Source: Arthrobacter sp. AFG20
GTDB lineage: Bacteria > Actinomycetota > Actinomycetes > Actinomycetales > Micrococcaceae
DNA: 64,000 nt
Assembly: GCF_002892795.1 (NCBI RefSeq)
Contig: NZ_PJMC01000002.1
Location: 248,001 to 312,000, forward strand
Direction of reading: 5' to 3'
The position numbers and the translations under genes are program-made. A model generated the notes under the pieces. The model saw nothing but the letters and a program-made list of their open reading frames with translations, did not search any database and was not told where the DNA came from. This document shows, piece after piece, positions 44,225 through 53,178 of this stretch. Within the stretch, counting starts at the first letter, position 1. The number at the start of each line of letters is the position of its first letter.

Positions 44225-45466
44225 ATGAAAAAACTTCTTATAGCCAGCTGCGCAGCGGCAGTCATGGCGTTTGGTGCGATTAATTCGGCCGCAATAAGTA
44301 ATGCCGCGACCGATTCCTCACAGGTCGCGGGACAAATCATCGTCAAATTCCGCGACGAGGGCGCGGCAGCGGGTGTACTGCGCCAGAACGGCCTCAGCGA
44401 GGGCACTGGCATCGGGAGCACCGGCGCTCACCTTGTCAAAGTACCGGCCGGTAAGAAACGCCAACTCATCGAAGGGCTGAGCCGCAACCCTGCCGTGGAG
44501 TACGCCGAGCCGGATGAACTGGTTACTGCCACGACCGCTGACCAGTACTTCCCCCGGCAGTACGCCCTGCAAAACAATGGCCAGTCATTCACCAACACCG
44601 CCAACACGCTGACCGTAGCCGCGGGCAAAGCGGACGCTGATGTGGACGCCGTCGAAGCATGGAACGTCACGACAGGCAGCGGCATCAGGGTTGCTGTACT
44701 CGATTCGGGTGTCGCAACCGACAACCCCGACATCAACCCGAAGGTTGTACTACGGGCCAACTTCAGCAGTGCGACAACCAGCGAAGACAACTACGGCCAC
44801 GGCACCCATGTGGCCGGCATTGTGGCCGCCACCTCCAACAACACAGTAGGTGTCGCCGGGGTGTGCCCGGGCTGCACGATCCTGGCGGGCAAGGTGCTGA
44901 ATGACAGCGGGGTTGGATCAAGCTCGGGCCTTGCGAAGGGCATCGACTGGGCCGTCAGCAATGGCGCGAAGGTCATCAATATGAGCATAGGAGTGCAGGC
45001 GTCGCGCACTCTCGAAACTGCCGTCAATAAAGCGTGGAGCAAGGGTGTGGTGCTCGTGGCCGCAGCAGGCAACGGTGCTAACCAGACCAAGATCTACCCT
45101 GGCGCATACCCCAACGTCATTGCCGTCGCCGCCACCGACAACAATGACGCCAAAGCATCGTTCTCAACCTACGGAGCCAGCTGGGTGGACATCGCAGCGC
45201 CCGGAGTTAACGTCTACTCGACGTTCCCGAACCACCCGTTCGTCCTCGGAACGCAGAACGGGCGCTCTTTCGGTTACGACGTCGGCAACGGCACTTCCAT
45301 GTCCTCGCCCATCGTCGCTGCGACCGCCGCGCTTGCCTGGGCCTCGCACCCTGGCGCCACCAACACTTCTATCCGTGCAGTTGTCGAATCAACCGCAGAC
45401 CCGATTTCCGGCACGGGCACCTACTGGGCGCATGGCCGCGTGAACGCAGACAAAGCCGTCCGTTAG
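44225..45466 (+). CDS. secreted subtilisin-like serine protease 2
   Basis: 413 residues, a close paralogue of the preceding protease: signal peptide MKKLLIASCAAAVMAFGAIN, the same propeptide (GQIIVKFRDEGAAAGVLRQN) and triad D160, H192 and S358. GVCPGC is kept. Its leader GGCAGACACT...CAAGATAACCAAATG matches that of protease 1, so the pair arose by tandem duplication. It lacks the short C-terminal extension (CKAVAGVCDQP) of protease 1. Confidence 0.9.
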   Translation: MKKLLIASCAAAVMAFGAINSAAISNAATDSSQVAGQIIVKFRDEGAAAGVLRQNGLSEGTGIGSTGAHLVKVPAGKKRQLIEGLSRNPAVEYAEPDELVTATTADQYFPRQYALQNNGQSFTNTANTLTVAAGKADADVDAVEAWNVTTGSGIRVAVLDSGVATDNPDINPKVVLRANFSSATTSEDNYGHGTHVAGIVAATSNNTVGVAGVCPGCTILAGKVLNDSGVGSSSGLAKGIDWAVSNGAKVINMSIGVQASRTLETAVNKAWSKGVVLVAAAGNGANQTKIYPGAYPNVIAVAATDNNDAKASFSTYGASWVDIAAPGVNVYSTFPNHPFVLGTQNGRSFGYDVGNGTSMSSPIVAATAALAWASHPGATNTSIRAVVESTADPISGTGTYWAHGRVNADKAVR

Positions 45467-45481
45467 CCGGAGCCCTAGCTA

Positions 45482-45514
45482 AAAGACTCCGCCCACTCAG
45501 CTGGCGGCGTCTTT
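45482..45514. terminator. bidirectional intrinsic terminator
   Basis: AAAGACTCCGCC and GGCGGCGTCTTT form a 12-bp stem (one mismatch) with a 9-base loop, between the convergent protease and GntR genes. The A-rich and T-rich flanks suit both directions. Confidence 0.75.
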
Positions 45515-45517
45515 GCG

Positions 45518-46300
45518 TTAAGACTGGAGTGACTGCATCACCGAGAGGTGGCCTGCCCTGTCCGCGATGAGGCACTTGGCCAGGTAGAAGGGCCGGTTGG
45601 CGTGCCGCACGTACTGGGTCAGCACGAGGACCGGATCCGACGCGCGCAGGTCCAGCAGCTTGGTGCGGCTCGGGCCGACCTGGCTCAGGCTGATCTGGCA
45701 CTCGCCCGGCCCCAGCCCCCGACCCGCCGCCGTGTTGAGCGCCGTGAGCAAGGTGATGCCGCCGTCGTCCTTTATGTCCAACGGCGCGGCGGTGCCGCCG
45801 GCGAAGCTGACGGGGAGGGCGGAGATGTTCTCCTGGAGGTGCGCGATGGGCTCGCCGTCGCGGATGAGGACGGATTCCCAGAGCCAGCAGTTGCTGCCGG
45901 GTTCGATGCCGACGCCGGGGGCCACGAACTCGGAGGCCGGCTGCTTCTCGACCTGGATGCGCTTGATCTCGACCTGGTGCCCGGGGCCGCCGAGGACCTC
46001 CTCGAAGGGGCGGATGCGTTCGATGCCGATGCGGGGGAGGGTGTCGGAGACGAACCGGCCGACGCCGCGGCGGGCGCGGATGAGGCCGTCCTCCTCGAGC
46101 AGCATCAGGGCCTCACGGACCACGGTGCGGCTGACCTTCATGTCGGTGCCGAGGTCGGTTTCGGTGGGGAGCATGGAGCCGGGCGTAAGCAGGTTGTTGC
46201 GGATTGCTTCGGCGATCCGTGAGTAGACGGCGACCCGGAGCGGCGAGCCGGGCTGGGCCTCCACCGGCTGGGACAGGAACCGGACGGCGTCCTCGTGCAC
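45518..46300 (-). CDS. GntR-family regulator, HutC/UTRA type
   Basis: 260 residues from a GTG at 46298-46300. Winged helix: RVAVYSRIAEAIRNNLLTPG, LPTETDLGTDMKVSRTVVRE and LEEDGLIRARRGVGRFV. The C-terminal UTRA ligand domain contains CWLWESVLIRDGEPIAHLQE and LTQYVRHANRPFYLAKCLI. Such proteins sense sugars, amino acids or nucleosides. No target operon is adjacent; a link to the rbsK/uriT operator is possible but not shown. Confidence 0.82.
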   Translation of the reverse strand: MHEDAVRFLSQPVEAQPGSPLRVAVYSRIAEAIRNNLLTPGSMLPTETDLGTDMKVSRTVVREALMLLEEDGLIRARRGVGRFVSDTLPRIGIERIRPFEEVLGGPGHQVEIKRIQVEKQPASEFVAPGVGIEPGSNCWLWESVLIRDGEPIAHLQENISALPVSFAGGTAAPLDIKDDGGITLLTALNTAAGRGLGPGECQISLSQVGPSRTKLLDLRASDPVLVLTQYVRHANRPFYLAKCLIADRAGHLSVMQSLQS

Positions 46301-46377
46301 TTTATGCCTCGCTTGCTCTTGTTTGGGAATTCCAGCGTAGCAAGTCCTACATGTTTGTTGGACAAGGTAGTTGCAGA

Positions 46378-46881
46378 ATGGTGGAAACCTTGTTCAGTGC
46401 AACATTCAGTGGCCCGAACACTTCAGCGTGGGACCTCTTCATGGCCTGCGGCTTCGTCGGCCTGTTCCTGCGCTTCAGGACTGGAGCGGAGCCCTCTCTG
46501 GGACTCACTGCCACAGTCTCCATAGTGATCGGGTTTGCGCTGATGATGGCCGGCAACGTGGCCGAATTCAGGTTCTCCAGCCATCTGCCCTACGAGGCGG
46601 ATAACGCCCGTATTTGGGCGTGGTTAATATTCCTGCTCGGGTTCCTGTCAGTGCTCGTGCGAACCCTGCTCCTTGGAGTGTGGACTCGGCCCCACGAGCT
46701 CCTTCCCCGGTGGGCCGGATGGATGTTCCTACGGGCACTTCCGGCCACATTTTTGGCTGCCGCCGCATCGCTGTATCCCGTTCCGCCGTGTCTGGCGACA
46801 CTCGCCGCCGTAATACCGGCTGTTCGGCAGGGGCCCATGCCGCACGATGTATCTGACCCCACCATCGCCGGGCTACCATGA
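46378..46881 (+). CDS. small membrane protein, unknown
   Basis: 167 residues from ATG 46378 (MVETLFSATFSGPNTSAWDL), with about four membrane spans: LFMACGFVGLFLRF, VSIVIGFALMMAGNVAEF, WAWLIFLLGFLSVLVRTLLL and LRALPATFLAAAASLYP. It overlaps the next frame by four bases (ATGA). Function unknown. Confidence 0.55.
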   Translation: MVETLFSATFSGPNTSAWDLFMACGFVGLFLRFRTGAEPSLGLTATVSIVIGFALMMAGNVAEFRFSSHLPYEADNARIWAWLIFLLGFLSVLVRTLLLGVWTRPHELLPRWAGWMFLRALPATFLAAAASLYPVPPCLATLAAVIPAVRQGPMPHDVSDPTIAGLP

Positions 46882-47627
46882 CTGCGTTCATCGTGCTGGG
46901 CTCCGCGCTGCTCCTGCTTGCAGGTACCGTTCTCATCGTTCTGTGGGGCGGCGCCCCGGTTCGGCCGCCAAGGCACGACGATGATCCAGACCCGTCCTCG
47001 GACGGGAGCGAGGGACAGAACAAGGCGCTGCAACGGTACCTTTGGTGGGCCAACCTCGCGTGTTTCGCTGCCGCCGTCCCTGCGCTGCTCATTGCCTGGC
47101 CCGGTGGCCGACTGGTCATGCGCGTGCTGGCCATGCCTCACCCGCCTCTGCCCAAGGCCAGACGACAGAAGCTCAGGCGACTATTGGTCTTCCCAGCCTG
47201 CACGGGACGGTGGGATTGCTGCTATTCGGTGGGCTGCCGGCCGGCTTCATAGCATCCCTCATTTTTCTGCTTATCCACCGCTGGCCTCCGTCAGGCAGGC
47301 TAGGCGGGCCGCTGGCAGGTCCTCGCCGTGCTGGTGGGTGCCCTCGCAGCAGCAACGGGTGGCTGGTGCAGCCAGCGACTGCCGTTGCAGACCCGCCAGA
47401 CTGCGAAGGCGCACTTCCCGCTCCTGACAAGCCTGGTATTTCCGCCGGCAGCAATCCTGATCGCCGTCGGTGCACTGCTGGTGATCTTCTGGTCGGCCGT
47501 CGTGCCGAGCCCGCATAGCTGGTCTTCAAGGAGATACAAGTGGGCCGGTAGAGCCCTCCTTGGGCTGGCCGTGCTCGCAGCCCTGCCAGCGTTCATTGGA
47601 TCCATATACTTCATAGCTTCGGGGTGA
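46878..47627 (+). pseudogene. membrane protein gene with at least two frameshifts
   Basis: Pieces of one multi-span protein lie in three frames. The N-terminus is MTAFIVLGSALLLLAGTVLI with YLWWANLACFAAAVPALLIA. A second frame from about 47140 reads IGLPSLHGTVGLLLFGGLPA and SLIFLLIHRWPPSGRLGG. A third from about 47325 reads VLVGALAAATGGW, LLTSLVFPPAAILIAVGALL and RALLGLAVLAALPAFIGSIY, stop at 47627. One missing base near 47145 and one extra base near 47320 explain it. Probably a decayed unknown membrane protein. Confidence 0.6.
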
Positions 47628-47807
47628 ACAGGGACCAGTCGCTACCCCTGGACGCCTAGCCTTGCCGGACCCGACCACTGCTTCCCCATGACGAGCGCCC
47701 GCCTTACGATTGAGGTGCTGGGGCGACGGCGCCGTGGCAGGTCTGGCCGGACGTGGTGCCGCAGGCGGCCAAGCATCTGTGAACTCGTCCCGAGCGGATG
47801 GCCCGCA

Positions 47808-48983
47808 ATGAGCACGAAGAATCACGTCTGGAGGCGAGCGGCCTTCGCCGTCGTCCTCGCTGTCTCCGGATGTACCTACACCACAGACGACACCACACCG
47901 TCACCAACCGCGCCGGATCCCCTCGGTCCTTTGGAGCGGCAGGTCCAGCTATTCATGGATCAAGGCGCGGTGGCCGCCGTCGTAGAAATCCGGTGGCCCG
48001 GTGGTGAGTGGTCCAAGGCCTACGGGGTGGGCGATCTGGAGTCCATGACCCCGGCGCAGCCGACGGACAGGGTGAAGATCGCCAGCGTCACCAAAACGAT
48101 GACGGCCGTGGCTGTGCTCAAGCTCGTGGACGATCGCCTCATCGGCCTCGACGACCCGGTCAATGAGGTCATTCCCGGTTTCAAGGCCGCGCTAAAGCCT
48201 CCGGGTCCGATCACTGTGAGGCAGCTGCTCAGCCACACTTCAGGGATGCCCGAGGTCAACGGTGCCCTGCCACGCGATGTTGACTTCCGTCCCCTTCTTT
48301 CCCGGACGCTGACCATGGAGCGGGGCGTTAAGTTAGCAGGGACCCTCTCCTGGGCCGCGTCCAGCGTCGGGTCCTTCACGTACTCGAACACGAATTACCT
48401 CGCTCTCGGCCTGCTGATCCAGACACTGCGGCACAAGCCCTTCGTCCAGGTCATGCGTGAGGAGGTCTTTGACCCGCTCGGGCTGAAGAACACCAGCATG
48501 GACCGTCTCGACCCGCACGAGACCGGGCTTTTGCACGGCTACGTTACCCTCCGCGGTGAGCGCATCGACACCACAGACAACATCTTCTCTGTCGGCTCTC
48601 CGGCATCGGGGGCCGTGTCGACAGTGGCGGACATGAACCACTTCATGGCGGGCCTCTTCCAGGGACGGGCTCTCTCTGCGGCGTCGCTGCGGGAGATGAA
48701 GACCAGTCCGGGCTTCGCCCCGTACGGGCTGGGTCTGTGGGAGCACGCGGACGGATGCTCGATCGAGTCACGACACGAGGGCGTGGGCTCCTTCTGGGAC
48801 TACCAGACGGTAGCAGTCAGCAGCGGCGATGGGCGCTACCAGGCCGCGATGACCGTCACCACGCCACCGATGCCCACCGAGTTTGAGGACGAATCCAGCC
48901 AGAGCAAGCGTGAGCTCCTGAACGGCCAGATCGAATCCACCCTCAACGAGACCCTGGACAGGCTCTGCGTGCCCGCCGGCTGA
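47808..48983 (+). CDS. beta-lactamase-family serine hydrolase, lipoprotein
   Basis: 391 residues. Lipobox LAVSGC with C22 (start ATG 47808; the longer frame from 47688 has an Arg-rich, non-signal N-terminus). Class C-type motifs: SVTK (S93, K96) and YSN (Y192, N194), with HTSGMPEV between. The third motif region (HEGVG, in place of KTG) is H-x-G. These enzymes are D-alanyl-D-alanine carboxypeptidase or esterase relatives, anchored outside the cell. Substrate not predictable. Confidence 0.82.
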   Translation: MSTKNHVWRRAAFAVVLAVSGCTYTTDDTTPSPTAPDPLGPLERQVQLFMDQGAVAAVVEIRWPGGEWSKAYGVGDLESMTPAQPTDRVKIASVTKTMTAVAVLKLVDDRLIGLDDPVNEVIPGFKAALKPPGPITVRQLLSHTSGMPEVNGALPRDVDFRPLLSRTLTMERGVKLAGTLSWAASSVGSFTYSNTNYLALGLLIQTLRHKPFVQVMREEVFDPLGLKNTSMDRLDPHETGLLHGYVTLRGERIDTTDNIFSVGSPASGAVSTVADMNHFMAGLFQGRALSAASLREMKTSPGFAPYGLGLWEHADGCSIESRHEGVGSFWDYQTVAVSSGDGRYQAAMTVTTPPMPTEFEDESSQSKRELLNGQIESTLNETLDRLCVPAG

Positions 48984-49104
48984 GCCCAACCCCGGAGATC
49001 GTACTTCGGGAAGATCAACAAACAGACGCTGAAAGAAGACGGGTTCGCCGGATTCCGGTCGTAGCAAGGTTGGCGGGCCCCGGGGTCCCTGGCAAACCTG
49101 TTGC

Positions 49105-49851
49105 TCAGGCCCCAAGCCCGCGGGCGAGTTCGGTGATGCTTGACGCCGCGAGGTCCCAGTTGCTCTCCGGTGCCAGGTCTGCAGCTTGGCCGGGACCGTG
49201 CTCGGTGGGGCGTGCGATGAACGCCGTGGCCAGACCCACCTCCCGGGCAGCATGCAGATCGTTGTTGTGGGCGGCGGCGAGCATCACTTCGCCGGGCCGG
49301 AGATCCAGGACTTCCGCTGTTCGCAGGTAAGCCTGGGGCAGCGGCTTATAGGTGCGGGTCAGGTCCGAGCCGATGATCACATCCCACGGCAGGCCCGCAC
49401 TCCTGGCCATATTTAGTAGCAAGGAGGTATTGCCGTTGGAGAGGGGGCCCACGATGTATCGGCGGCGGATGGCGGCCAGGCCCTCGACGCTGTCCGGCCA
49501 TGGGGGCAGGCGGTGCCAGGACTTGTTCAGCTCCTCCAGGGTCCGTGGGTCAAGCCGGTCCGGATTGAAGCCGTGGCGGCGGAGAACTCGGTCCAGATTC
49601 TCGCGGTGGAGTGTATCCAGGGTGGCGAATTCACGGGATCCGGAGCGGATGGCCTCCACCGCCGGCTGGTAGAGGGCGCGCCAGTCATCGGCGAACGCCT
49701 CGGCGTCGAGGTCCTGCCCGCGTGCCGCCGCGAAGGCGGCCGCCTGCCGGGCAATGCCTGTGCGCCAGTCCACCACCGTGCCGAACGTGTCGAAGAGGAC
49801 GGCGCCTACCTGGCACCCGGTTGATGGTGAGCGGTACGGCTGGAACGCCAT
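49105..49851 (-). CDS. haloacid dehalogenase type II
   Basis: 248 residues of the HAD superfamily. The nucleophile motif is AVLFDTFGTVVDWR, with the threonine/serine motif in VGPLSNGNTS and the lysine in RTYKPLPQAY; the final acidic motif is MLAAAHNNDLHAA, as in L-2-haloacid dehalogenases, where the usual second Asp is Asn. It hydrolyses 2-haloalkanoic acids, or possibly other substrates. Monocistronic. Confidence 0.85.
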   Translation of the reverse strand: MAFQPYRSPSTGCQVGAVLFDTFGTVVDWRTGIARQAAAFAAARGQDLDAEAFADDWRALYQPAVEAIRSGSREFATLDTLHRENLDRVLRRHGFNPDRLDPRTLEELNKSWHRLPPWPDSVEGLAAIRRRYIVGPLSNGNTSLLLNMARSAGLPWDVIIGSDLTRTYKPLPQAYLRTAEVLDLRPGEVMLAAAHNNDLHAAREVGLATAFIARPTEHGPGQAADLAPESNWDLAASSITELARGLGA

Positions 49852-49907
49852 GTCCTGTCTCCTTCCCTGGTTTCTCTGACCGTTAGTCTGTCAGCAAGCC
49901 GCCAAAA

Positions 49908-49948
49908 GAAAGGGAATGGGATGGCGACGGGCCATCCCATTCCCTTTC
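49908..49948 (-). terminator. strong intrinsic terminator of the dicarboxylate transporter operon
   Basis: GAAAGGGAATGGGATGGC and GCCATCCCATTCCCTTTC form a perfect 18-bp stem with a 5-base loop. On the minus strand it is followed by TTTTGG. It lies 27 bp after the transporter stop. Confidence 0.88.
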
Positions 49949-49974
49949 GATATGTGCGGGTTGTTATGTGCGGA

Positions 49975-51366
49975 TCAGCCGAGGCCGAGCTGGACAAACA
50001 GGAACCACACGAGGAGCGGCACCACGCCGATCATCGCGATGGCCCACAGCAGCAGCGCCCGGAAGAACATCCGCTCGTCCTTGGGCTGCGCGCTCGCCAT
50101 CAGCAGGGCACCGCTGGTGGACATCGGGCTCACGTCAACCACCGAAGAGCTGATGGCGATGGCCGTCACTACGCCGATGGGGGTGAGCAGCGGATCCATG
50201 GCGATCGGTGCGACCACCGGGCTGATGACGCCCAGGGTGCCGGTGGTGGAAGCGAAGGCCGAGACGATGGCCACCACATAGCTCGTGATGAGGGCGGCAA
50301 TGGAGCTGTTGCCCAGACCCGCGATGCCTTCCTGCAGTTCCTTCAGCGCACCCATCTCTTCCAGCATGCCCACATAAGTGACGATGCCGGTCACCAGGAT
50401 GATCGCGGACCACGGCATGCTTTCCACTGCCGGCTTCTGCACGCTGGAATCCAGGACGATCAGCACCGCGGCGATGACGAGCGACGCAACTCCCACGTCC
50501 ATGCCCAGGACGGTGGTGAGCACCAGCAGGGAGGCGATGCCCACCAAGGTGAGGATCCGCATGGGCGTGGCGGCTACCTTCTCGGGGCCAGTCCTGGTGG
50601 CGGTTCCGGTAGCCGCAGAAGTGTGTGCCGGGGCGGTGAGTACAGCCGTTCCGGAGCCGGACCGGCCTGACGCGTCGCTTCCGGCGGAAGCGCCAGCGCC
50701 GCCGTCGTGCTTTACACCGCCGGCCTCACTGGCCTGCTGCCCTGCGTCCCCCTTGGCCGCGCGGCGCTTCATAATGGCCTGTACCAGAACGTAGGCGATC
50801 ACGGCCAGGATGGCATTGAAGACGAAGCAGTAAGCGTAGAGCTTGAAGGAACCGTCAGCGGCTCCGGCACCATCCAGCATCTTGTTGGCCAGCACGCCGA
50901 AGGGGTTGACCGGGGAGAATGCGCCGGCATTCGCGCCTTGGACGATGACCAGGCCCATGGCCAGGGTGCTGATGCCGAACCGCATGCCCAGCGCCAGCCC
51001 CACAGGGGCCACGATCGCGATGGCGGCCGGGGTGAAGGCGCCGGCCGAAGCCAGGGCGGCCGTCAGCAGGAACATCAGGATGGGGACCAGAATTTTCCGG
51101 TCGCCGGCGAGCCGTTCAGCCCAGTAGGCCAGCAGGTCAATGGTGCCGTTGATCCGCACAATGGCGAAGAGCAAGGTGGCGCCGACCAGGATGAAGAACA
51201 GTCCGGCGGGGAACTGGCCGATGACGTCCTTGATGGACATGCCGGCCAAGAGGGTTCCGACGCCGAACGCGGCGACGGTGGCCAGCAGGCCGGCGTTGAT
51301 CTTGGTGAAGGATCCGATGGCGAAGGCCGCCACCAGGACCAGGAACGCGATGATTGACAGGGGCAT
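49975..51366 (-). CDS. dicarboxylate transporter, MatC/SLC13-like
   Basis: 463 residues with two hydrophobic halves joined by a charged, Gly/Ala/Ser-rich loop (about residues 200-265, GGVKHDGGAGASAGSD). The N-terminal MatC-like domain has TALASAGAFTPAAIAIVAP and GANAGAFSPVNPFGVLANK. The C-terminal half has STTGTLGVISPVVAPIAMD and SSSVVDVSPMSTSGALLMAS. These proteins carry C4-dicarboxylates. It starts 12 bp downstream of the maleate isomerase stop, so maleate or a close relative is the likely solute. Confidence 0.8.
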   Translation of the reverse strand: MPLSIIAFLVLVAAFAIGSFTKINAGLLATVAAFGVGTLLAGMSIKDVIGQFPAGLFFILVGATLLFAIVRINGTIDLLAYWAERLAGDRKILVPILMFLLTAALASAGAFTPAAIAIVAPVGLALGMRFGISTLAMGLVIVQGANAGAFSPVNPFGVLANKMLDGAGAADGSFKLYAYCFVFNAILAVIAYVLVQAIMKRRAAKGDAGQQASEAGGVKHDGGAGASAGSDASGRSGSGTAVLTAPAHTSAATGTATRTGPEKVAATPMRILTLVGIASLLVLTTVLGMDVGVASLVIAAVLIVLDSSVQKPAVESMPWSAIILVTGIVTYVGMLEEMGALKELQEGIAGLGNSSIAALITSYVVAIVSAFASTTGTLGVISPVVAPIAMDPLLTPIGVVTAIAISSSVVDVSPMSTSGALLMASAQPKDERMFFRALLLWAIAMIGVVPLLVWFLFVQLGLG

Positions 51367-51378
51367 GGTGCCGGCCGC

Positions 51379-52197
51379 CTAGCGGTTCGCGGGGGAGAGG
51401 ATACCGGCGCCGGACAGCAGGCTGCCCGCGCCGGTGATGGCGGGCTGGTGACCGAGTGCCTTAAGGATCTCGTAGGTGGTGGCCGTGGCCGCCGTGATCA
51501 CCGGCAGGCCGAGTTCGTCCTCCACTGCCTGGACCGCAGCCAGTGACGGCATCTGGACACAGGCGGAAAGCACGACGGCGTCCGCGCCTTCGCGCTGCAG
51601 GCTGCGGGCAAGCGCGGGCAGGTTCTGCGGGTCAAGGCAGCCGACCTCGAGGTTGTCGGCCACTTCGAGGCTGATGGCGTCCAGCACCGTGATGCCGGAT
51701 CCTTCGATGTAGTCCACCACCATCTTGGTGAGCGGCTTCATGTAGGGGGTGATCATGGCGACCTTGAGCGCGCCGATTTCCTGCAGGGTGCGGACCAGGG
51801 CACCGGCGCTGCTGGTGACCGGGGCAGGGTGCCCGTTGCCGGCGGCGGCTTCTGCGATGACTTTCTCCGAACCGACATGGGCTTCGGAACCCTGAGCCAT
51901 GACGGCAACCAGACACGCGTAGGCGATCACGTCCACGTCGGCGTCGGACACTGCCTCGGCGCAGCCAGCCGCCTTGCCCACCATGGCCAGCAGCTCTTCC
52001 CGGGTGACTTTCTTCATGCCGGCGCGGGCGGAGTGGAACGTGTATTTGTGGCCGGTGGCCTCGGCCTGGCGGCGGAACAGCTCCGGCAGTTCCGTCTCCA
52101 TGGTGGTGTTGGAGCTGGGGACGATCAGTCCCACTCGGGAGGAGCCCGGGCGCTTGGGTTCCGGAGCGGTTTCGCAAGTGGTTTCGGGGATGCTCAT
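51379..52197 (-). CDS. maiA: maleate cis-trans isomerase
   Basis: 272 residues of the Asp/Glu racemase superfamily. The first catalytic Cys region is VIAYACLVAVMAQGSE and the second is VVLSACVQMPSL; VGLIVPSSNTTMETELP opens the fold. The family isomerises maleate to fumarate via a Cys-succinyl intermediate; arylmalonate decarboxylases are close relatives and cannot be excluded. GGAGAAACC precedes the ATG at 52195-52197. It forms an operon with the dicarboxylate transporter. Confidence 0.8.
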   Translation of the reverse strand: MSIPETTCETAPEPKRPGSSRVGLIVPSSNTTMETELPELFRRQAEATGHKYTFHSARAGMKKVTREELLAMVGKAAGCAEAVSDADVDVIAYACLVAVMAQGSEAHVGSEKVIAEAAAGNGHPAPVTSSAGALVRTLQEIGALKVAMITPYMKPLTKMVVDYIEGSGITVLDAISLEVADNLEVGCLDPQNLPALARSLQREGADAVVLSACVQMPSLAAVQAVEDELGLPVITAATATTYEILKALGHQPAITGAGSLLSGAGILSPANR

Positions 52198-52237
52198 GGT
52201 TTCTCCACGTCTTTGTGCTGCGGCTTGATTGGGGAAA

Positions 52238-52270
52238 CCCACCTGGTGGGTTGTGTTCCCATGATGTGGG
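52238..52270. promoter_or_regulatory. divergent control region of the maleate operon and IclR gene
   Basis: CCCACCTGGTGGG (52238-52250; 6-bp arms) and CCCATGATGTGGG (52258-52270; 4-bp arms) are spaced two helical turns apart (20 bp centre to centre) between divergent starts. They are good candidates for IclR binding. Confidence 0.55.
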
Positions 52271-52372
52271 TCAGTCGAATAAAATGTCAAACAGGTCACG
52301 TTCCTGTGGCCTGCTTCCAGCTGACTAAGCTGGAGGCTGCCCGAGGAAAAGTAGCGAAGGGATATCGAAGCG

Positions 52373-53158
52373 GTGGCGACGGAACCGGGAGCGGGAGGCC
52401 CGCCTCTGCTGGTCCTGCACAAGGTGGCGGAGATCCTCGACTGTTTTTCGGTCCAGGATCCGGAGCCGACACTGCAGCAGATCATCCGGAAGACGGGCCT
52501 GCCGTCCAGCACCTGCCAGCGGCTGGTGCAGAACATGCTGCGGGAGGGCTTCCTGGACCGCGACGGCGACCGGTACCGGATCGGGATCGGGCTGGTCCGC
52601 TGGGCTACCCCGGGGACATTCGGGCTGGACGTGGTCCGGCTGGTAAAGCCGATTCTGCAGCAGCTGCGCGATGAGACTGGCGAAACGGCATGCCTGTACG
52701 TCCGGGATGGGGCCTTCCGGACCATCGTTGCCGTGGCCGAGACGCGCCACGTGGTGATGCGGCCTTTTATGGTGGGCATGGTTATGCCGCTGCACGCCGG
52801 AGCGCCGGGCAAGATTTTCCTGGCGTTCGATCCGGAGGCATGGGGTGCCCTGGACGAGCACGGCCTCGACCGCTTTACGTCGGACACGCCGGCCTCGGTG
52901 GAGATGCTCCGGCAGCAGGCGGCGGTGGCGAAGGAGCAGGGGTTCTACGCGGCCTTCGGGGAACGGAACGAAGACGTGGGGTCCATCAGTGCACCCGTGT
53001 TCGACCACGCCGGGCGGCTGGCCTGTGCCATAGGCTTGGGATTCCCGACCCAGCGGATCGGGCCCGCCGATGCGGAACGGCTAGGGCCGGTGGTAGCCCG
53101 CGCGGGCCTGGAAGCAAGTTTTGCGTTGGGGTATGCCGGCAGCCCATCCGAGGGTTAA
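52373..53158 (+). CDS. IclR-family regulator of the maleate operon
   Basis: 261 residues from a GTG. Winged helix: LHKVAEILDCFSVQDPEPTL and RKTGLPSSTCQRLVQNMLRE. Effector domain: MPLHAGAPGKIFLAFDPEA and ISAPVFDHAGRLACAIGLG. It is divergent from the isomerase/transporter operon and probably responds to the transported acid. Confidence 0.85.
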   Translation: MATEPGAGGPPLLVLHKVAEILDCFSVQDPEPTLQQIIRKTGLPSSTCQRLVQNMLREGFLDRDGDRYRIGIGLVRWATPGTFGLDVVRLVKPILQQLRDETGETACLYVRDGAFRTIVAVAETRHVVMRPFMVGMVMPLHAGAPGKIFLAFDPEAWGALDEHGLDRFTSDTPASVEMLRQQAAVAKEQGFYAAFGERNEDVGSISAPVFDHAGRLACAIGLGFPTQRIGPADAERLGPVVARAGLEASFALGYAGSPSEG

Positions 53159-53178
53159 GCCTGCCCGGCCGGGCTTCC

